Of a stretch of DNA of 64,000 nucleotides, positions 52,232 through 61,631 are shown in pieces (position 1 is the stretch's first letter; each line of letters opens with the position of its first letter). Under the pieces are notes generated by a model. It had not been told where the DNA came from. It did not search any database and worked only from the letters and a program-made list of their open reading frames with translations. Both the position numbers and the translations under genes were made by a program. This stretch comes from Pseudomonas sp. Leaf48. Lineage in GTDB: Bacteria; Pseudomonadota; Gammaproteobacteria; Pseudomonadales; Pseudomonadaceae. The stretch covers positions 682,056-746,055 of the forward strand of contig NZ_LMLH01000028.1 of assembly GCF_001421885.1 (NCBI RefSeq), written 5' to 3'.

Positions 52232-53113
52232 CTACGGGCGGCGCTGTCGCATCAGATGCTTGAAGCCTTCAAAGACCAACACCAGCACGGCCATCCAGAT
52301 CGGGATGTACGTCAGCCACTCGCCTTTCTTGATGCTCTCCCCGAGCAACAACGCCACGCCCAGCAGCAGCACCGGTTCGACATAGCTCAGCAGCCCGAAC
52401 AGGCTGAACGGCAACAGTCGGCTGGCGATGATGTAGACCACCAGCGCCGACGCACTGATCACGCCCAGCATCGGGATCAGCAGCGACAACCACGGATGCT
52501 GCTCGAACACGCCGAAGCCTTGCGCGCCACTGTGCACGAACCAGAAGGCCACGGGCAGCGTCAGTGCCATGTCCAGCCACAAACCGCCCAGGTTGTCCGC
52601 CGCCAGTCGTTTACGTAAAACGAAATAGGCCGGGTAACCAATGCAGACCAGCAGGGTCGCCCAAGAAAAACCACCAACCTGATACACCTCGTTGATCACC
52701 CCGAGGCAGGCGAATACCACGGCGATTTTTTGCAAGTACGAGAGGCGTTCGCCGTAGGCGATCCTACCGGTCAGGACCATGGTCAGGGGCAACAGGAAGT
52801 AGCCCAGGGATACGTCGAGGCTGTAGCCGTTGAGCGGCGCCCACATGAACAGCCACAGTTGCACGCCGAGCAGCGCCGAGGAGGCGACCAGGCCGGCCAT
52901 CAATTTCCGGTTGGCGCTGACACGCCGGACAATCTCGACCACACGTTTCCATTCGCCGGACAGCACCATGAATACGGTCATGCAAGGCACGGTCAACAGC
53001 ATGCGCCAGCCGAAAATCTCCACACCGCTCAACGGAGTCAGCAGTGAGGTGTAGTAGTACATGACGGCAAACAGCACCGAGGCTGAAACCGATAGAGCGA
53101 TACCTTTAGACAA
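52232..53113 (-). CDS. rarD: RarD-type EamA-family permease
   Basis: A 293-residue, ten-helix protein of the drug/metabolite transporter superfamily. The N-terminus (MSKGIALSVSASVLFAVMYYY) and GVEIFGWRMLLTVP match RarD. The start is TTG 53113 with GAGGA 6 bp upstream. RarD proteins are annotated as chloramphenicol-sensitive permeases; the real substrate is not established. Confidence 0.87.
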   Translation of the reverse strand: MSKGIALSVSASVLFAVMYYYTSLLTPLSGVEIFGWRMLLTVPCMTVFMVLSGEWKRVVEIVRRVSANRKLMAGLVASSALLGVQLWLFMWAPLNGYSLDVSLGYFLLPLTMVLTGRIAYGERLSYLQKIAVVFACLGVINEVYQVGGFSWATLLVCIGYPAYFVLRKRLAADNLGGLWLDMALTLPVAFWFVHSGAQGFGVFEQHPWLSLLIPMLGVISASALVVYIIASRLLPFSLFGLLSYVEPVLLLGVALLLGESIKKGEWLTYIPIWMAVLVLVFEGFKHLMRQRRP

Positions 53114-53227
53114 GCTGTCCTCGCGAAGCTGAAGGTGAAACGGGGTGCGGAGGATACGTGGTTTTCGTGTTGAATATTGGTCGGATGATCGATGTTTTCA
53201 ACATCTGCGCAGGATTTTTAATCGTCG

Positions 53228-53406
53228 CCCCCTCACCCTAACCCTCTCCCGGGGGGAGAGGGGACTGACCGTGTCGTCTCAAGAAATTATGCGACCTGAA
53301 AGACCGGGTCGATTATGGTTTCGATGCAAAAAGTTCAGGCTCAAACATATTCCAAGCAGTACTCGGTCAGTCCCCTCTCCCCCTGGGAGAGGGCTAGGGT
53401 GAGGGC
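53228..53406. repeat. Inverted repeat pair of a second REP-like class
   Basis: CCCCTCACCCTAACCCTCTC... (53228-53270) pairs with the reverse complement at 53364-53406 over about 43 bp with a few mismatches. The 93 bp between them is unrelated. This is a different family from the GTGGGAGCGGGC elements. Confidence 0.82.
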
Positions 53407-53412
53407 TGGCAC

Positions 53413-54063
53413 TCAAGCCGTACGCGATCTACGCCCCGACACGAAATGGCTCACATCATTGAACCCCGGCGTCGACGCATGCCCCGGTGTCACCAGCGAA
53501 TCAATAAAGGCCCCGTCTTCTGCGCTAACGCGGACCGCTTGCGCCTTAGTGTAGGCATCCCACGGCTCTTCGGTGCGTGGACCAACAATGGCCGAAGTCA
53601 GCGCACTGTTATTCAACACCCAGGCAATGGCGAACTCGACAATGCCAACACCGCGTTCCTGTGTGTACTGCTGAATCTGCCGAGCAATGTGTAGGGATGT
53701 TGTGGTCTTCGCGGTGCAGATATCGAGGTAGTCCGTGCCCAGACGCGTCAGGCTGGCCTCGATGCCGTTGAAAATGTGCTTGCGGCTCAGGTCGCTGCGG
53801 TTCGGCAGACCGTCGGCCGGTCCGAAGTCGACTTTCGTGGCCAGCGCCCATTCCTGCCGGCGACTGGCGATGGCTTCGCCGACGATTTCCTCGGAGCGGC
53901 CGTCGGAGTAGACATCGGCTGTGTCGATGAAGTTGGTGCCCAGGTTCCAGGCCTTGTCGATGCTCCGCAGGGAATCCTCGGTGCTGGTCTGTTTGCCGAA
54001 CATCATGGTGCCCAGAGTCAGGGTGGAAACCGCTGCAGGAACGGGCGAGCGATATGGCGCGGG
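53413..54063 (-). pseudogene. Decayed aldo/keto reductase
   Basis: Reading from the N-terminal side, the frame gives a normal aldo/keto reductase from VSTLTLGTMMFG through NFIDTADVYSDGRSEEIVGEA, TKVDFG and LTRLGTDYLDI. It then jumps to CTAKTTTSLHIARQIQ..., close to the C-terminus. Bases coding LHREDHN are still there but out of frame, and about 130 residues of the barrel, including the catalytic His context, are gone. The N-terminus before VSTLTLG is also disrupted. The C-terminal part ends GHFVSGR-like (SHFVSGRRSRTA). Confidence 0.78.
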
Positions 54064-54347
54064 TGTGGCGAGTGGCGAGTGGCGGTGGGTACCGTTCAGT
54101 TGCCAGTCGATCAGGTGCAACCCTGCGCAACCTCGACCTGCAACGCAAAAAAAAACAGGGGGTACCTGTCAACTTTGACAGTATCGCTTTCTCTGCATTG
54201 AGCGCTAAATTCCGCCAAAGGTCAGTTCGGCTTGCTGTGCAGCGGATTTGCGAGGCTGTGCGTAGCGCCCATGTTTTCGACCGACGCTAAGGCCATGGCA
54301 TGGCCATGGCTCCTACGGCTGCATTGGCGTGACAGGAGAGCAGGAAT

Positions 54348-56354
54348 ATGGCGAATGATCCGAACCGGCTGCAACGGCAGATGGCAAGCACCGACTATTT
54401 GAAAATGCGCAACCAGCATCGGGCGAACATTGCCGATATGGTCATCGAGATCAAAGATGAGGATTACGCCGACAAGACGGCTGGCCTGCTGAATGGGCCG
54501 AAGCTGATTGATGGGCTGACGGTATACATTCCATCGTGGCCAAATCCTCCAGCGCCGAAGGAAACCGACAAAGTCACACTGTATCTGGATAACGGATCAG
54601 GGCGTTGGGACGAGGTGGGCTATCACGAGTTCACCAGACCGGCGGACGGTGGGCCCCTCCCGGAAACCTTCCCCTTTGCCATGACTATCGATACCAATGC
54701 TCTTCCGGACGACGCGACGTGCATATTGAAGTACATCAACCTCGATTACACGGACTGGGAGACTGAATCACAACAGGCCACAGTCATTTGTGATCGGCTA
54801 CCACCGTACAAGCATATTCCACCGAGCGAGTTGAAGCTCGTCGCTGATTATCTGGACGATGACAATCTTCCGGCTGGCGGTAACCTCAATGTTACGGTTC
54901 CCGGTTATCCGGACTGGAAACCTACTGATAAAATTGCCATCTATCTGGTGGATGCTGCAGCGATTCCCGAAGACCCGTCAGACGCCGAGTTGGTGTTTTT
55001 CGACAATGTCCCTGCCCCCGGCGTTAATGATACAACTGTGCAGATTCCCGCCGATAAAATCCGTGCTTTTGGCGACGCGGAGTGCGTATTTCTGTACGTA
55101 TTGATCGATTCAGCACAAAACCCCAGTGCCGTATCGGTGCATAAAGCCGTGGGCCTTACTTTCGGGCCACTTCCCGAGAATTTAAAACCACCGAAAGTTC
55201 CCCAGGCCGACCCGGGGCCGTTGCTGATTGAGGACGTAGGGCGGGGCGTGAGTGTCTGGATCGATAAATACGATAACTGGAAGGCCGGTGACAAGGTTCG
55301 TGTGACATGGGGGGGCACTGAGATAGCGCCGGACCTCGACTTTCTCAACATGCTGACCATGGAAGTTCCTGTTCGACCTGCCGTACTCATGCTGGAGGAG
55401 TACGGACAGACCACCACGGGTACCAAAACGACTGCGGTCAGTTATCAGATCTTTCGCAAGGGGCGCCCGTTTGGCCCCGAGTCCGCGAACTTTCCAGTCA
55501 ACTTCGAGGTTCCGATTCCGTGGGTGCCCTGGCCTCCGGTGGATTGGCCTGATCCTGTTCATCCGTCACTGCTGGCAGGGGAAGTGAAGAACTTCGACGA
55601 CAGCAGAACCAATGAACTGACCAGGGCCGATAAAGGCCAGAGCGCCAAATTCACTTTCACCTGGCACGCCACGGCGATCAACGACGATGTAGTCGATTGC
55701 TTCTGGGATGGTACCCCGGTTACCGAAGCGCAAGTCACTTTTGACGACTCAGTCCATACCGCGGGCGACCCCCATACTGTCACTATTCCCTGGAGCTACA
55801 TCAAGGCAGGGGGAAACAACAAAGAGTTGCCTGTGCACTATCAAGTCCAGCGGCCCGGCGTGGAAAACGATCTGCATTCAGCACCCATCGACGTCGACGT
55901 CAACGCGATAGCGGTGGAGCTGCCCGCAGCAAGTTTCCCGAAAATCGACAACCCAACCGGTTACCCGGGCTGCCGGTCTCTGGAGCCCGACGGGGCCCTG
56001 AAAGTCCGGATACCCGACCTTACGGGGTTGCTCAACGCGGGGGACACCATCAGCTTCGTGTTCATCCCCATGATCGGCGACGATCTGGGCAGCCCTGAGA
56101 ATCCAATTCCCGGTGTGAAGTTCGAAAAGGATTTTGTCCTGGGTGATTCCGCGTCCCCACTGACCGGCTTTGACTTTGATGTCACGCCTTACAGCACCTA
56201 TATCAAGCCGCTATATGACCTGAATCCGAGTCGCAGAGGCCGGGCGAAGATCCAGTACTTCTTCGATGACGGAACGGAAGTGGTGGGATCTGCGGCGTTA
56301 GTCACCCGCACAGCATTCCATTCGCCTGCTGACGAGTGTCCGATTACACCTTAG
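54348..56354 (+). CDS. Large signal-less protein with repeated beta-sandwich-like units, unknown
   Basis: A 668-residue acidic protein from ATG 54348 (AGGAGAGCAGGAAT upstream). No signal peptide or membrane segment. It reads as five or so units of about 110-130 residues, each with a strand, a P-rich linker and a D-K-V/I-x-hydrophobic motif (TDKVTLYLDN, TDKIAIYLVD, GDKVRVTWGG, GQSAKFTFTWHA, GDTISFVFIP), suggesting Ig-like sandwiches. A shorter protein of similar style lies at 58916, on the other side of an autotransporter. Function unknown; a surface or effector role is only a guess. Confidence 0.72.
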   Translation: MANDPNRLQRQMASTDYLKMRNQHRANIADMVIEIKDEDYADKTAGLLNGPKLIDGLTVYIPSWPNPPAPKETDKVTLYLDNGSGRWDEVGYHEFTRPADGGPLPETFPFAMTIDTNALPDDATCILKYINLDYTDWETESQQATVICDRLPPYKHIPPSELKLVADYLDDDNLPAGGNLNVTVPGYPDWKPTDKIAIYLVDAAAIPEDPSDAELVFFDNVPAPGVNDTTVQIPADKIRAFGDAECVFLYVLIDSAQNPSAVSVHKAVGLTFGPLPENLKPPKVPQADPGPLLIEDVGRGVSVWIDKYDNWKAGDKVRVTWGGTEIAPDLDFLNMLTMEVPVRPAVLMLEEYGQTTTGTKTTAVSYQIFRKGRPFGPESANFPVNFEVPIPWVPWPPVDWPDPVHPSLLAGEVKNFDDSRTNELTRADKGQSAKFTFTWHATAINDDVVDCFWDGTPVTEAQVTFDDSVHTAGDPHTVTIPWSYIKAGGNNKELPVHYQVQRPGVENDLHSAPIDVDVNAIAVELPAASFPKIDNPTGYPGCRSLEPDGALKVRIPDLTGLLNAGDTISFVFIPMIGDDLGSPENPIPGVKFEKDFVLGDSASPLTGFDFDVTPYSTYIKPLYDLNPSRRGRAKIQYFFDDGTEVVGSAALVTRTAFHSPADECPITP

Positions 56355-56566
56355 TCGCCTTCCAGGCTCGGCACGGCTGTTTTCCATCCGTGCCGACGCT
56401 TGCCTATGTACGGGGTCATGCAGCTGTGAGGGAGAATTCTCCCGCTCTTTAGGATTACTCCTACATATCTGCTGTAGGAAAGTTCCTAAGATCGCCGGCT
56501 TTTCAGCAGCACGATCTGAACGGTGCCAATAGGTTGCCATTAGCCGCCAGACCCAGGAGCGACACC

Positions 56567-58783
56567 ATGTACGTCAGTCACGCATTTTCAGTTTCACCAC
56601 TCACACGGATGCTCAAACTTGCCATCTTCGCGCCGGCGCTGCTGATCAGCCCCTGCGCGCTGGCACTGTCGGTGGTTGAGGATGGCAATTCGCGCACGGT
56701 TGACGGCACGACAGTGGTAGACAGATGGCTGGTGCGGGATGCTTCAAGTCTGACCGCCAATAACGCTACGACCAATCAGATTCGTGCCGAGGCAGGTTCG
56801 ACGCTGGTACTCAACAACTCGAAAACAACGGCCTTGGGTACCAGCAGCGGCGTTGAACTGTCCAACAGTGACGCCACGATCACCAACAAAAGCCGAGTGG
56901 TCAGCGATCGCACGGGGTTGCGCCTGATCGGCACGGTACGCGGTGGCTCCACTGCACGGGTCAGCGACAGCGAAATCATCGGCGGCGAGTTTGGCGCAAG
57001 CTTGAGCGCGCAATCGCAGCTGACACTGGAGTCCGGTACAACAGTCACTGCCACCAACGCAGATGGCATCGGCGTGCAGAGTTTCGGCGGCAAGGTTCGT
57101 GCTAGCGACAGCACTATCGTTGGCGGGCTCAATGGTGTCAGCCTGTACACCGCTGGCAATCTGCCGGCCGACAACGCGCTGATTCTCGATAAAAGCCATG
57201 TCGAAGGCCTGACGGGTTCGGCCATAATCGTCAATGGTCTGACCCAGACCAACACCGAACGGGCCAATATCGAAATCAACAATGGCTCCACGCTCAAGGG
57301 CGGCAATGGCACGCTGCTGGAGGTTATCAACGGTTCTTCGGCCAATTTCAAGGTCAATAACAGCCACCTGACTGGCGATATTGTTGTCGCCGATGGCAGC
57401 AGTGCCGACGTCGCGCTTGACCACCTGGCGACGCTGACCGGGCGCCTGGAAAATGTCGAGAACCTGGCGATCAGCAACGACGCCCGATGGATCATGGTCG
57501 AGGACGGTCAAGTACAGAACCTGACCTTGAACGGCGGGGGGGTGCAGTTCGGCAATCCGGGGCAGTTCTTCAAACTCTCGGTGGAAACCCTGGCGGGCGA
57601 GGGCGGCACGTTCTATATGCACAACGACTTCACCACGGGGCAGATCGATACCCTGACGGTGACAGGCAATGCCAGTGGCAACCATACCATTGCGCTCGAC
57701 AGTCAAGGTACGGAACCGGTCGGGGCAGGTTCGACATCGGTGGTGCATATCGGCTCGGGCGACGCCACCTTTGCCCTCAAAGGGGGGGCGGTGGATCTGG
57801 GGGCTTTCTCTTATGACCTGATCAAACAGGGCGATAACGACTGGGTTCTGGACACCAGCAGCCGCGTCGTCAGCCCGGGCGCTCAATCGGTAATGGCGCT
57901 GTTCAACGCCGCACCGACGGTGTGGTACGGCGAGCTCAGCACCCTGCGCTCACGCATGGGTGAGGTGCGAATGGATCACGGCAAGGCCGGTGGCTGGATC
58001 CGCGCCTATGGCAACAAATACGACGTCAGTGAAGGCTCCGGTGTTGCCTACAAGCAAACCCAGCAAGGCATTTCGTTTGGTGCCGACGCGCCGTTGCCCA
58101 TGGGCGACGGCCAATGGCTGGTCGGTCTGCTGGGCGGTTACAGCAAGTCCGACCTGGACCTGAGTCGCGGTACCACTGGCGAAGTCGACAGTTACTACCT
58201 GGGTGCCTATACCACATGGCTGGATGAGGACAGCGGCTACTACTTCGATGGTGTGTTCAAGTACAACCGATTCCAGAGCGAATCCAGCGTACAACTCAGT
58301 GACGGGCAAAAAACCAAGGGTGATTACAACACCAATGGCGTCGGTGCTTCGCTGGAGTTTGGGCGGCATATCAGACTGGCCGAAAACTACTTCGTCGAGC
58401 CATACGCTCAACTGTCCGGCGTGATGATCGATGGCGCGAGTTACGACCTGGACAACGGTATGGCCGCCGATGGCGATCGTGCCCGTTCCTTGCTGGGTAA
58501 AGTCGGTACCACGGTTGGTCGCAACTTCACCTGGACCGAAGGCAAAACCCTGCAACCCTATCTGCGCGCCGCTTATGTGCACGAGTTCGCCAGCAACAGC
58601 GATGTCGAGATCAATGACAACAGCTTCAGCACCGACTTGTCGGGCTCTCGCGGCGAGTTGGGCGCGGGCGTAGCCATGGCGATGACCGACAAGGTATCGA
58701 TGCACGTTGATCTGGAGTACAGCAACGGCGACAAGATCGAGCAGCCTTGGGGAGCGAACTTCGGCGTGCGTTACAACTGGTAG
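56567..58783 (+). CDS. Autotransporter with pertactin-like passenger and beta-barrel
   Basis: A 738-residue type Va autotransporter from ATG 56567 (AGGAG upstream). Signal peptide about 1-36 (LAIFAPALLISPCALA). The passenger, about 37-440, is a Ser/Thr/Asn/Gly-rich beta-helix. Linker and barrel, about 445-738, begin VWYGELSTLRSRMGE, contain GGWIRAYGNKYD, and end in NFGVRYNW with the terminal aromatic residue expected for BAM insertion. No protease motif is visible, so an adhesin is the better guess. It is between two signal-less Ig-like proteins. Confidence 0.9.
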   Translation: MYVSHAFSVSPLTRMLKLAIFAPALLISPCALALSVVEDGNSRTVDGTTVVDRWLVRDASSLTANNATTNQIRAEAGSTLVLNNSKTTALGTSSGVELSNSDATITNKSRVVSDRTGLRLIGTVRGGSTARVSDSEIIGGEFGASLSAQSQLTLESGTTVTATNADGIGVQSFGGKVRASDSTIVGGLNGVSLYTAGNLPADNALILDKSHVEGLTGSAIIVNGLTQTNTERANIEINNGSTLKGGNGTLLEVINGSSANFKVNNSHLTGDIVVADGSSADVALDHLATLTGRLENVENLAISNDARWIMVEDGQVQNLTLNGGGVQFGNPGQFFKLSVETLAGEGGTFYMHNDFTTGQIDTLTVTGNASGNHTIALDSQGTEPVGAGSTSVVHIGSGDATFALKGGAVDLGAFSYDLIKQGDNDWVLDTSSRVVSPGAQSVMALFNAAPTVWYGELSTLRSRMGEVRMDHGKAGGWIRAYGNKYDVSEGSGVAYKQTQQGISFGADAPLPMGDGQWLVGLLGGYSKSDLDLSRGTTGEVDSYYLGAYTTWLDEDSGYYFDGVFKYNRFQSESSVQLSDGQKTKGDYNTNGVGASLEFGRHIRLAENYFVEPYAQLSGVMIDGASYDLDNGMAADGDRARSLLGKVGTTVGRNFTWTEGKTLQPYLRAAYVHEFASNSDVEINDNSFSTDLSGSRGELGAGVAMAMTDKVSMHVDLEYSNGDKIEQPWGANFGVRYNW

Positions 58784-58915
58784 TCGAATGACTTGATGTC
58801 ACCGGGCTGAGGGAAGCCGGTGTGCCGTGCATTCAATATTCTTTTTGTGAGGTGCGGGAGAGTTGCTCAGTAACGGGCACTCTCCTGCGCGTTATTTTGC
58901 TGAGGAGTCTTGTTC

Positions 58916-60415
58916 ATGGTCGACAGTGCTGTTTCCCGCAATATCACCCTGCCCGAACCTGAGGTCGACGGGTTACTGGCCGATGTGCCGGGAGGGGAAA
59001 CCAACCTGATTCCAGTGGCCCTGACCCATGACGACCTGAAAGTCTGGTTTACCGTGCCGCCTAACTCCGATCCTTCTCTGTCCATGGAAACGGTCGACCT
59101 GTTCGTCGACTACGTGGATGATACATCGGTCCCAATTGCAAAAAGGCAGTGGACCGCGCCCATCCAGGATTCAGACCGGTTCGTATGGTTACCCAAGGCA
59201 TGGTTGGGGAATGAGCGCAATGAGGGGCGACACAGTTTGTCTTACCGGTTCACCGGTTATAATGGCGAACCAGACCACTCCGCAGATCTGGTGTTCACAC
59301 TGGATATCACCGCCCCTGTTGTGCCAACCGGCAGCAAAGCAGTTTTTCCTCCCGCAGTCCTTCCCCCCTACCAACTCACCGCCCATTACCTTGATCTGAA
59401 CGATGACGAAGTCGAGGTCAGCCTCCCTGATTATGCAACACCACGTCCGGGGGATCTCATTACCTGGTTTTGGGGGGGAACTCCCGGCAATCAGGATGAG
59501 GGCGGGGGGGTAGAACTCGATAAGGAAAATTATCTGGACCCGGTGGGCTTCACCATTGCGGGTGATTTGATTCGAGAACGTAAAGATGGATTGCGGTATG
59601 TGTGGTATCAGGTACACGACCGCGCCGGCAATCGCAGCCGGCCCTCGGATGCGGTCGAACTGGACGTCGCAGCCACTCCGATACCCCGCACATTGCCTTG
59701 GCCCAGTGTTGAAAAAGCCGCGGGCACGGGGCAGCAGCAGACCCTGGACCCACTGCAGGCCGTTGCCGGCGGCATTGTGCAAGTCCCGGACGATGCCGTG
59801 ATCTACCCTCAAGAACGGGTATTTGTGCAATGGGGTGAGCCCGAAACCCTAGGGGGGCGTCGGGTTAATCAGCCCATCATTCCAGGGCAACACCGCTATC
59901 AGATCGACATGCCGGCGGTGGCCGCTCACATCGGCAAAACCTTATCGGTGAGCTATGGCGTCATTGATGCGCGAGGGGTAGAGCACCCCTCCATTGCGCG
60001 CAGGCTTTCAGTTCAAACCATCCCGAGTAACCGTTTCGAGGCGGTCAGATGCGACGGTCTTTCCGGTGGCAACCTGAGTTACAAAAACGTTGAAGCGGCA
60101 GGGGCACGGTTGACGCTGGCCAGATGGAGCATGATCACCACTGACCAATGGATCATGATCACCATGACAGGTGTGAACGCTTCGGGGCAGGATTCGGTGT
60201 TCGAAGCCGTCAGAAAGCGAGCTGTCACTGAACAGGAAACCCTGGCAGGCATTGGTTTCAGAACCGAGGTCAGGGTATCCAGGGCGTTTCTCAATGGGTT
60301 GCGGCGCAATGCGCCCTTAACGGGCAAGGTCTATGTGAGTTTCGATGGCGGGCAAACATGGCCGCCCTTGTCCGCCCCCAACTTCCCGCTGCTGCAATTG
60401 ACATTCATCAATTAG
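58916..60415 (+). CDS. Signal-less beta-sandwich-like protein, unknown
   Basis: A 499-residue protein from ATG 58916 (GAGGAG 8 bp upstream; TTG 58910 is rejected). No signal peptide. Repeated units with VDLFVDYVDDTSVPIAKRQW, GDLITWFWGGTPG and ERVFVQWGEPE recall the units of the protein at 54348, so the two are probably distant paralogues or share a modular fold. The last third (about 370-499) differs and includes GQTWPPLSAPNFPLL. Function unknown. Confidence 0.7.
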   Translation: MVDSAVSRNITLPEPEVDGLLADVPGGETNLIPVALTHDDLKVWFTVPPNSDPSLSMETVDLFVDYVDDTSVPIAKRQWTAPIQDSDRFVWLPKAWLGNERNEGRHSLSYRFTGYNGEPDHSADLVFTLDITAPVVPTGSKAVFPPAVLPPYQLTAHYLDLNDDEVEVSLPDYATPRPGDLITWFWGGTPGNQDEGGGVELDKENYLDPVGFTIAGDLIRERKDGLRYVWYQVHDRAGNRSRPSDAVELDVAATPIPRTLPWPSVEKAAGTGQQQTLDPLQAVAGGIVQVPDDAVIYPQERVFVQWGEPETLGGRRVNQPIIPGQHRYQIDMPAVAAHIGKTLSVSYGVIDARGVEHPSIARRLSVQTIPSNRFEAVRCDGLSGGNLSYKNVEAAGARLTLARWSMITTDQWIMITMTGVNASGQDSVFEAVRKRAVTEQETLAGIGFRTEVRVSRAFLNGLRRNAPLTGKVYVSFDGGQTWPPLSAPNFPLLQLTFIN

Positions 60416-60431
60416 TTACTAACGTCCTCCA

Positions 60432-60449
60432 GTCCTTGCGAACAAGGAC
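60432..60449. terminator. Short hairpin between convergent genes
   Basis: Stem GTCCTTG / CAAGGAC (60432-60438 with 60443-60449) with a CGAA loop. No strong T-tract, so a weak terminator at best. Confidence 0.4.
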
Positions 60450-60460
60450 CGGGGTGCGAG

Positions 60461-61561
60461 TTATTTGTAGGTCAGGGTAAAGCTCAGAGCCCCTTTGGCA
60501 TCGCCAGGCCTGACGTTCGAGTTGGTCTCAATCTGGTAGAAGCGCGCGGCAAAGTTAAGCGTCGTTTCTCCGCTGGTGATTTGCTGTATCGGCACTTCCG
60601 TGCTGAGTTCTATGGGTGTCGATTGGTCGCCCTTGAGTATCTGTATGCCGATTCCCTTGGCATCCGAGGCCGGTGTCAGCGTGAATACGCCGGGTATTGC
60701 CGGGGTGACTGGCGCTGACCCGCCGCTGCCTTCGAAGCGGATGTTCGCGGTGGCAATGTCAGGCGGGGTGTCGGCCGCGACACAGGCACTGAGGGTGATG
60801 TGGAAGGGTACGGCGGTGGTGGTATGTCCCGGTCGGGTAAAGTCGGCGAGGTTCCAGTCCCCCAGTTGTACAGGGTCGGCACTGACCCTGTTGCTGCCGC
60901 AATGAGCGTGTATGACCTGGCCCCTGAGTCCGACTCGAAAGCTCTTGCCCGGGATCCCTGAAAAATTACCGCTGAACAGTTCCTGTCCGTTGAAGTCCTG
61001 TGAGCCGGTGGGAATGGGGCCCGTCTTGATCAGCGTGATGAAATGATCCAGTCTCGAGAAGTTCAGCACTGCCGATCCCATGGGCTTTTGATGGTGGGCG
61101 CTGAAGGGGACGGTGGAGTCTCCCGTGTCGGGGGTGAACGCGTTAGTTGCTGAGTTATCGAAGGGGAACGCCAGTTCGAACCGCACACCCACACCTGGAA
61201 TATTGGTGGGCAGCAGCGTATACGCCGCCCCATAGGCACCGGCAGCCAGGGGAATATTCTGAACTGGCGGTACGCTGGTTTGAGTGTTGAAGGTCAAACG
61301 CACACTGCCATCGTTATCACAGAGAATGTTCCGCCCTTCGGTGTTGATGACTCTCATGAACTGGCGGTTACGGATGATGCTGCCAACAGGTGCATCTCGA
61401 GGGACGTAGACTCTGCCCATATCCTGAGTGAAGGTCATGGTTCCCGCTCCGGCGGGGCCCCATTGGCAGGCATTGCTCGCCGCGACGGCGACGGAAAATT
61501 GCACCTGACACCCGGCTGCGATGCCCAGCAGTGCGGTCAAACAGCGCATGGAAGGTTTCAT
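60461..61561 (-). CDS. Fimbrial tip adhesin of a chaperone-usher system
   Basis: A 366-residue exported protein. Signal peptide about 1-28. The last third (about 225-366) is a pilin-like domain with two cysteines (HAHCGSN, SACVAAD), a PFHITLSAC strand and the terminal NFAARFYQ...LSFTLTYK beta strand that usher-chaperone subunits use. The N-terminal part would be the receptor-binding domain. AGGAG precedes the start. It follows the usher gene by 70 bp, with a hairpin between. Confidence 0.83.
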   Translation of the reverse strand: MKPSMRCLTALLGIAAGCQVQFSVAVAASNACQWGPAGAGTMTFTQDMGRVYVPRDAPVGSIIRNRQFMRVINTEGRNILCDNDGSVRLTFNTQTSVPPVQNIPLAAGAYGAAYTLLPTNIPGVGVRFELAFPFDNSATNAFTPDTGDSTVPFSAHHQKPMGSAVLNFSRLDHFITLIKTGPIPTGSQDFNGQELFSGNFSGIPGKSFRVGLRGQVIHAHCGSNRVSADPVQLGDWNLADFTRPGHTTTAVPFHITLSACVAADTPPDIATANIRFEGSGGSAPVTPAIPGVFTLTPASDAKGIGIQILKGDQSTPIELSTEVPIQQITSGETTLNFAARFYQIETNSNVRPGDAKGALSFTLTYK

Positions 61562-61589
61562 GGGGTTTCTCCTGGATGGCCCGGGCAGG

Positions 61590-61608
61590 GCAGGGGCGTT
61601 GCCCCTGC
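61590..61608 (-). promoter_or_regulatory. Stem-loop between usher and adhesin genes
   Basis: GCAGGGGC / GCCCCTGC with a 3-nt loop lies in the 70-bp gap between the usher stop and the adhesin start. No T-tract follows, so it may affect mRNA stability rather than termination. Confidence 0.4.
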
Positions 61609-61631
61609 AAGTGGTTGGGTCAAGGTTGCGA

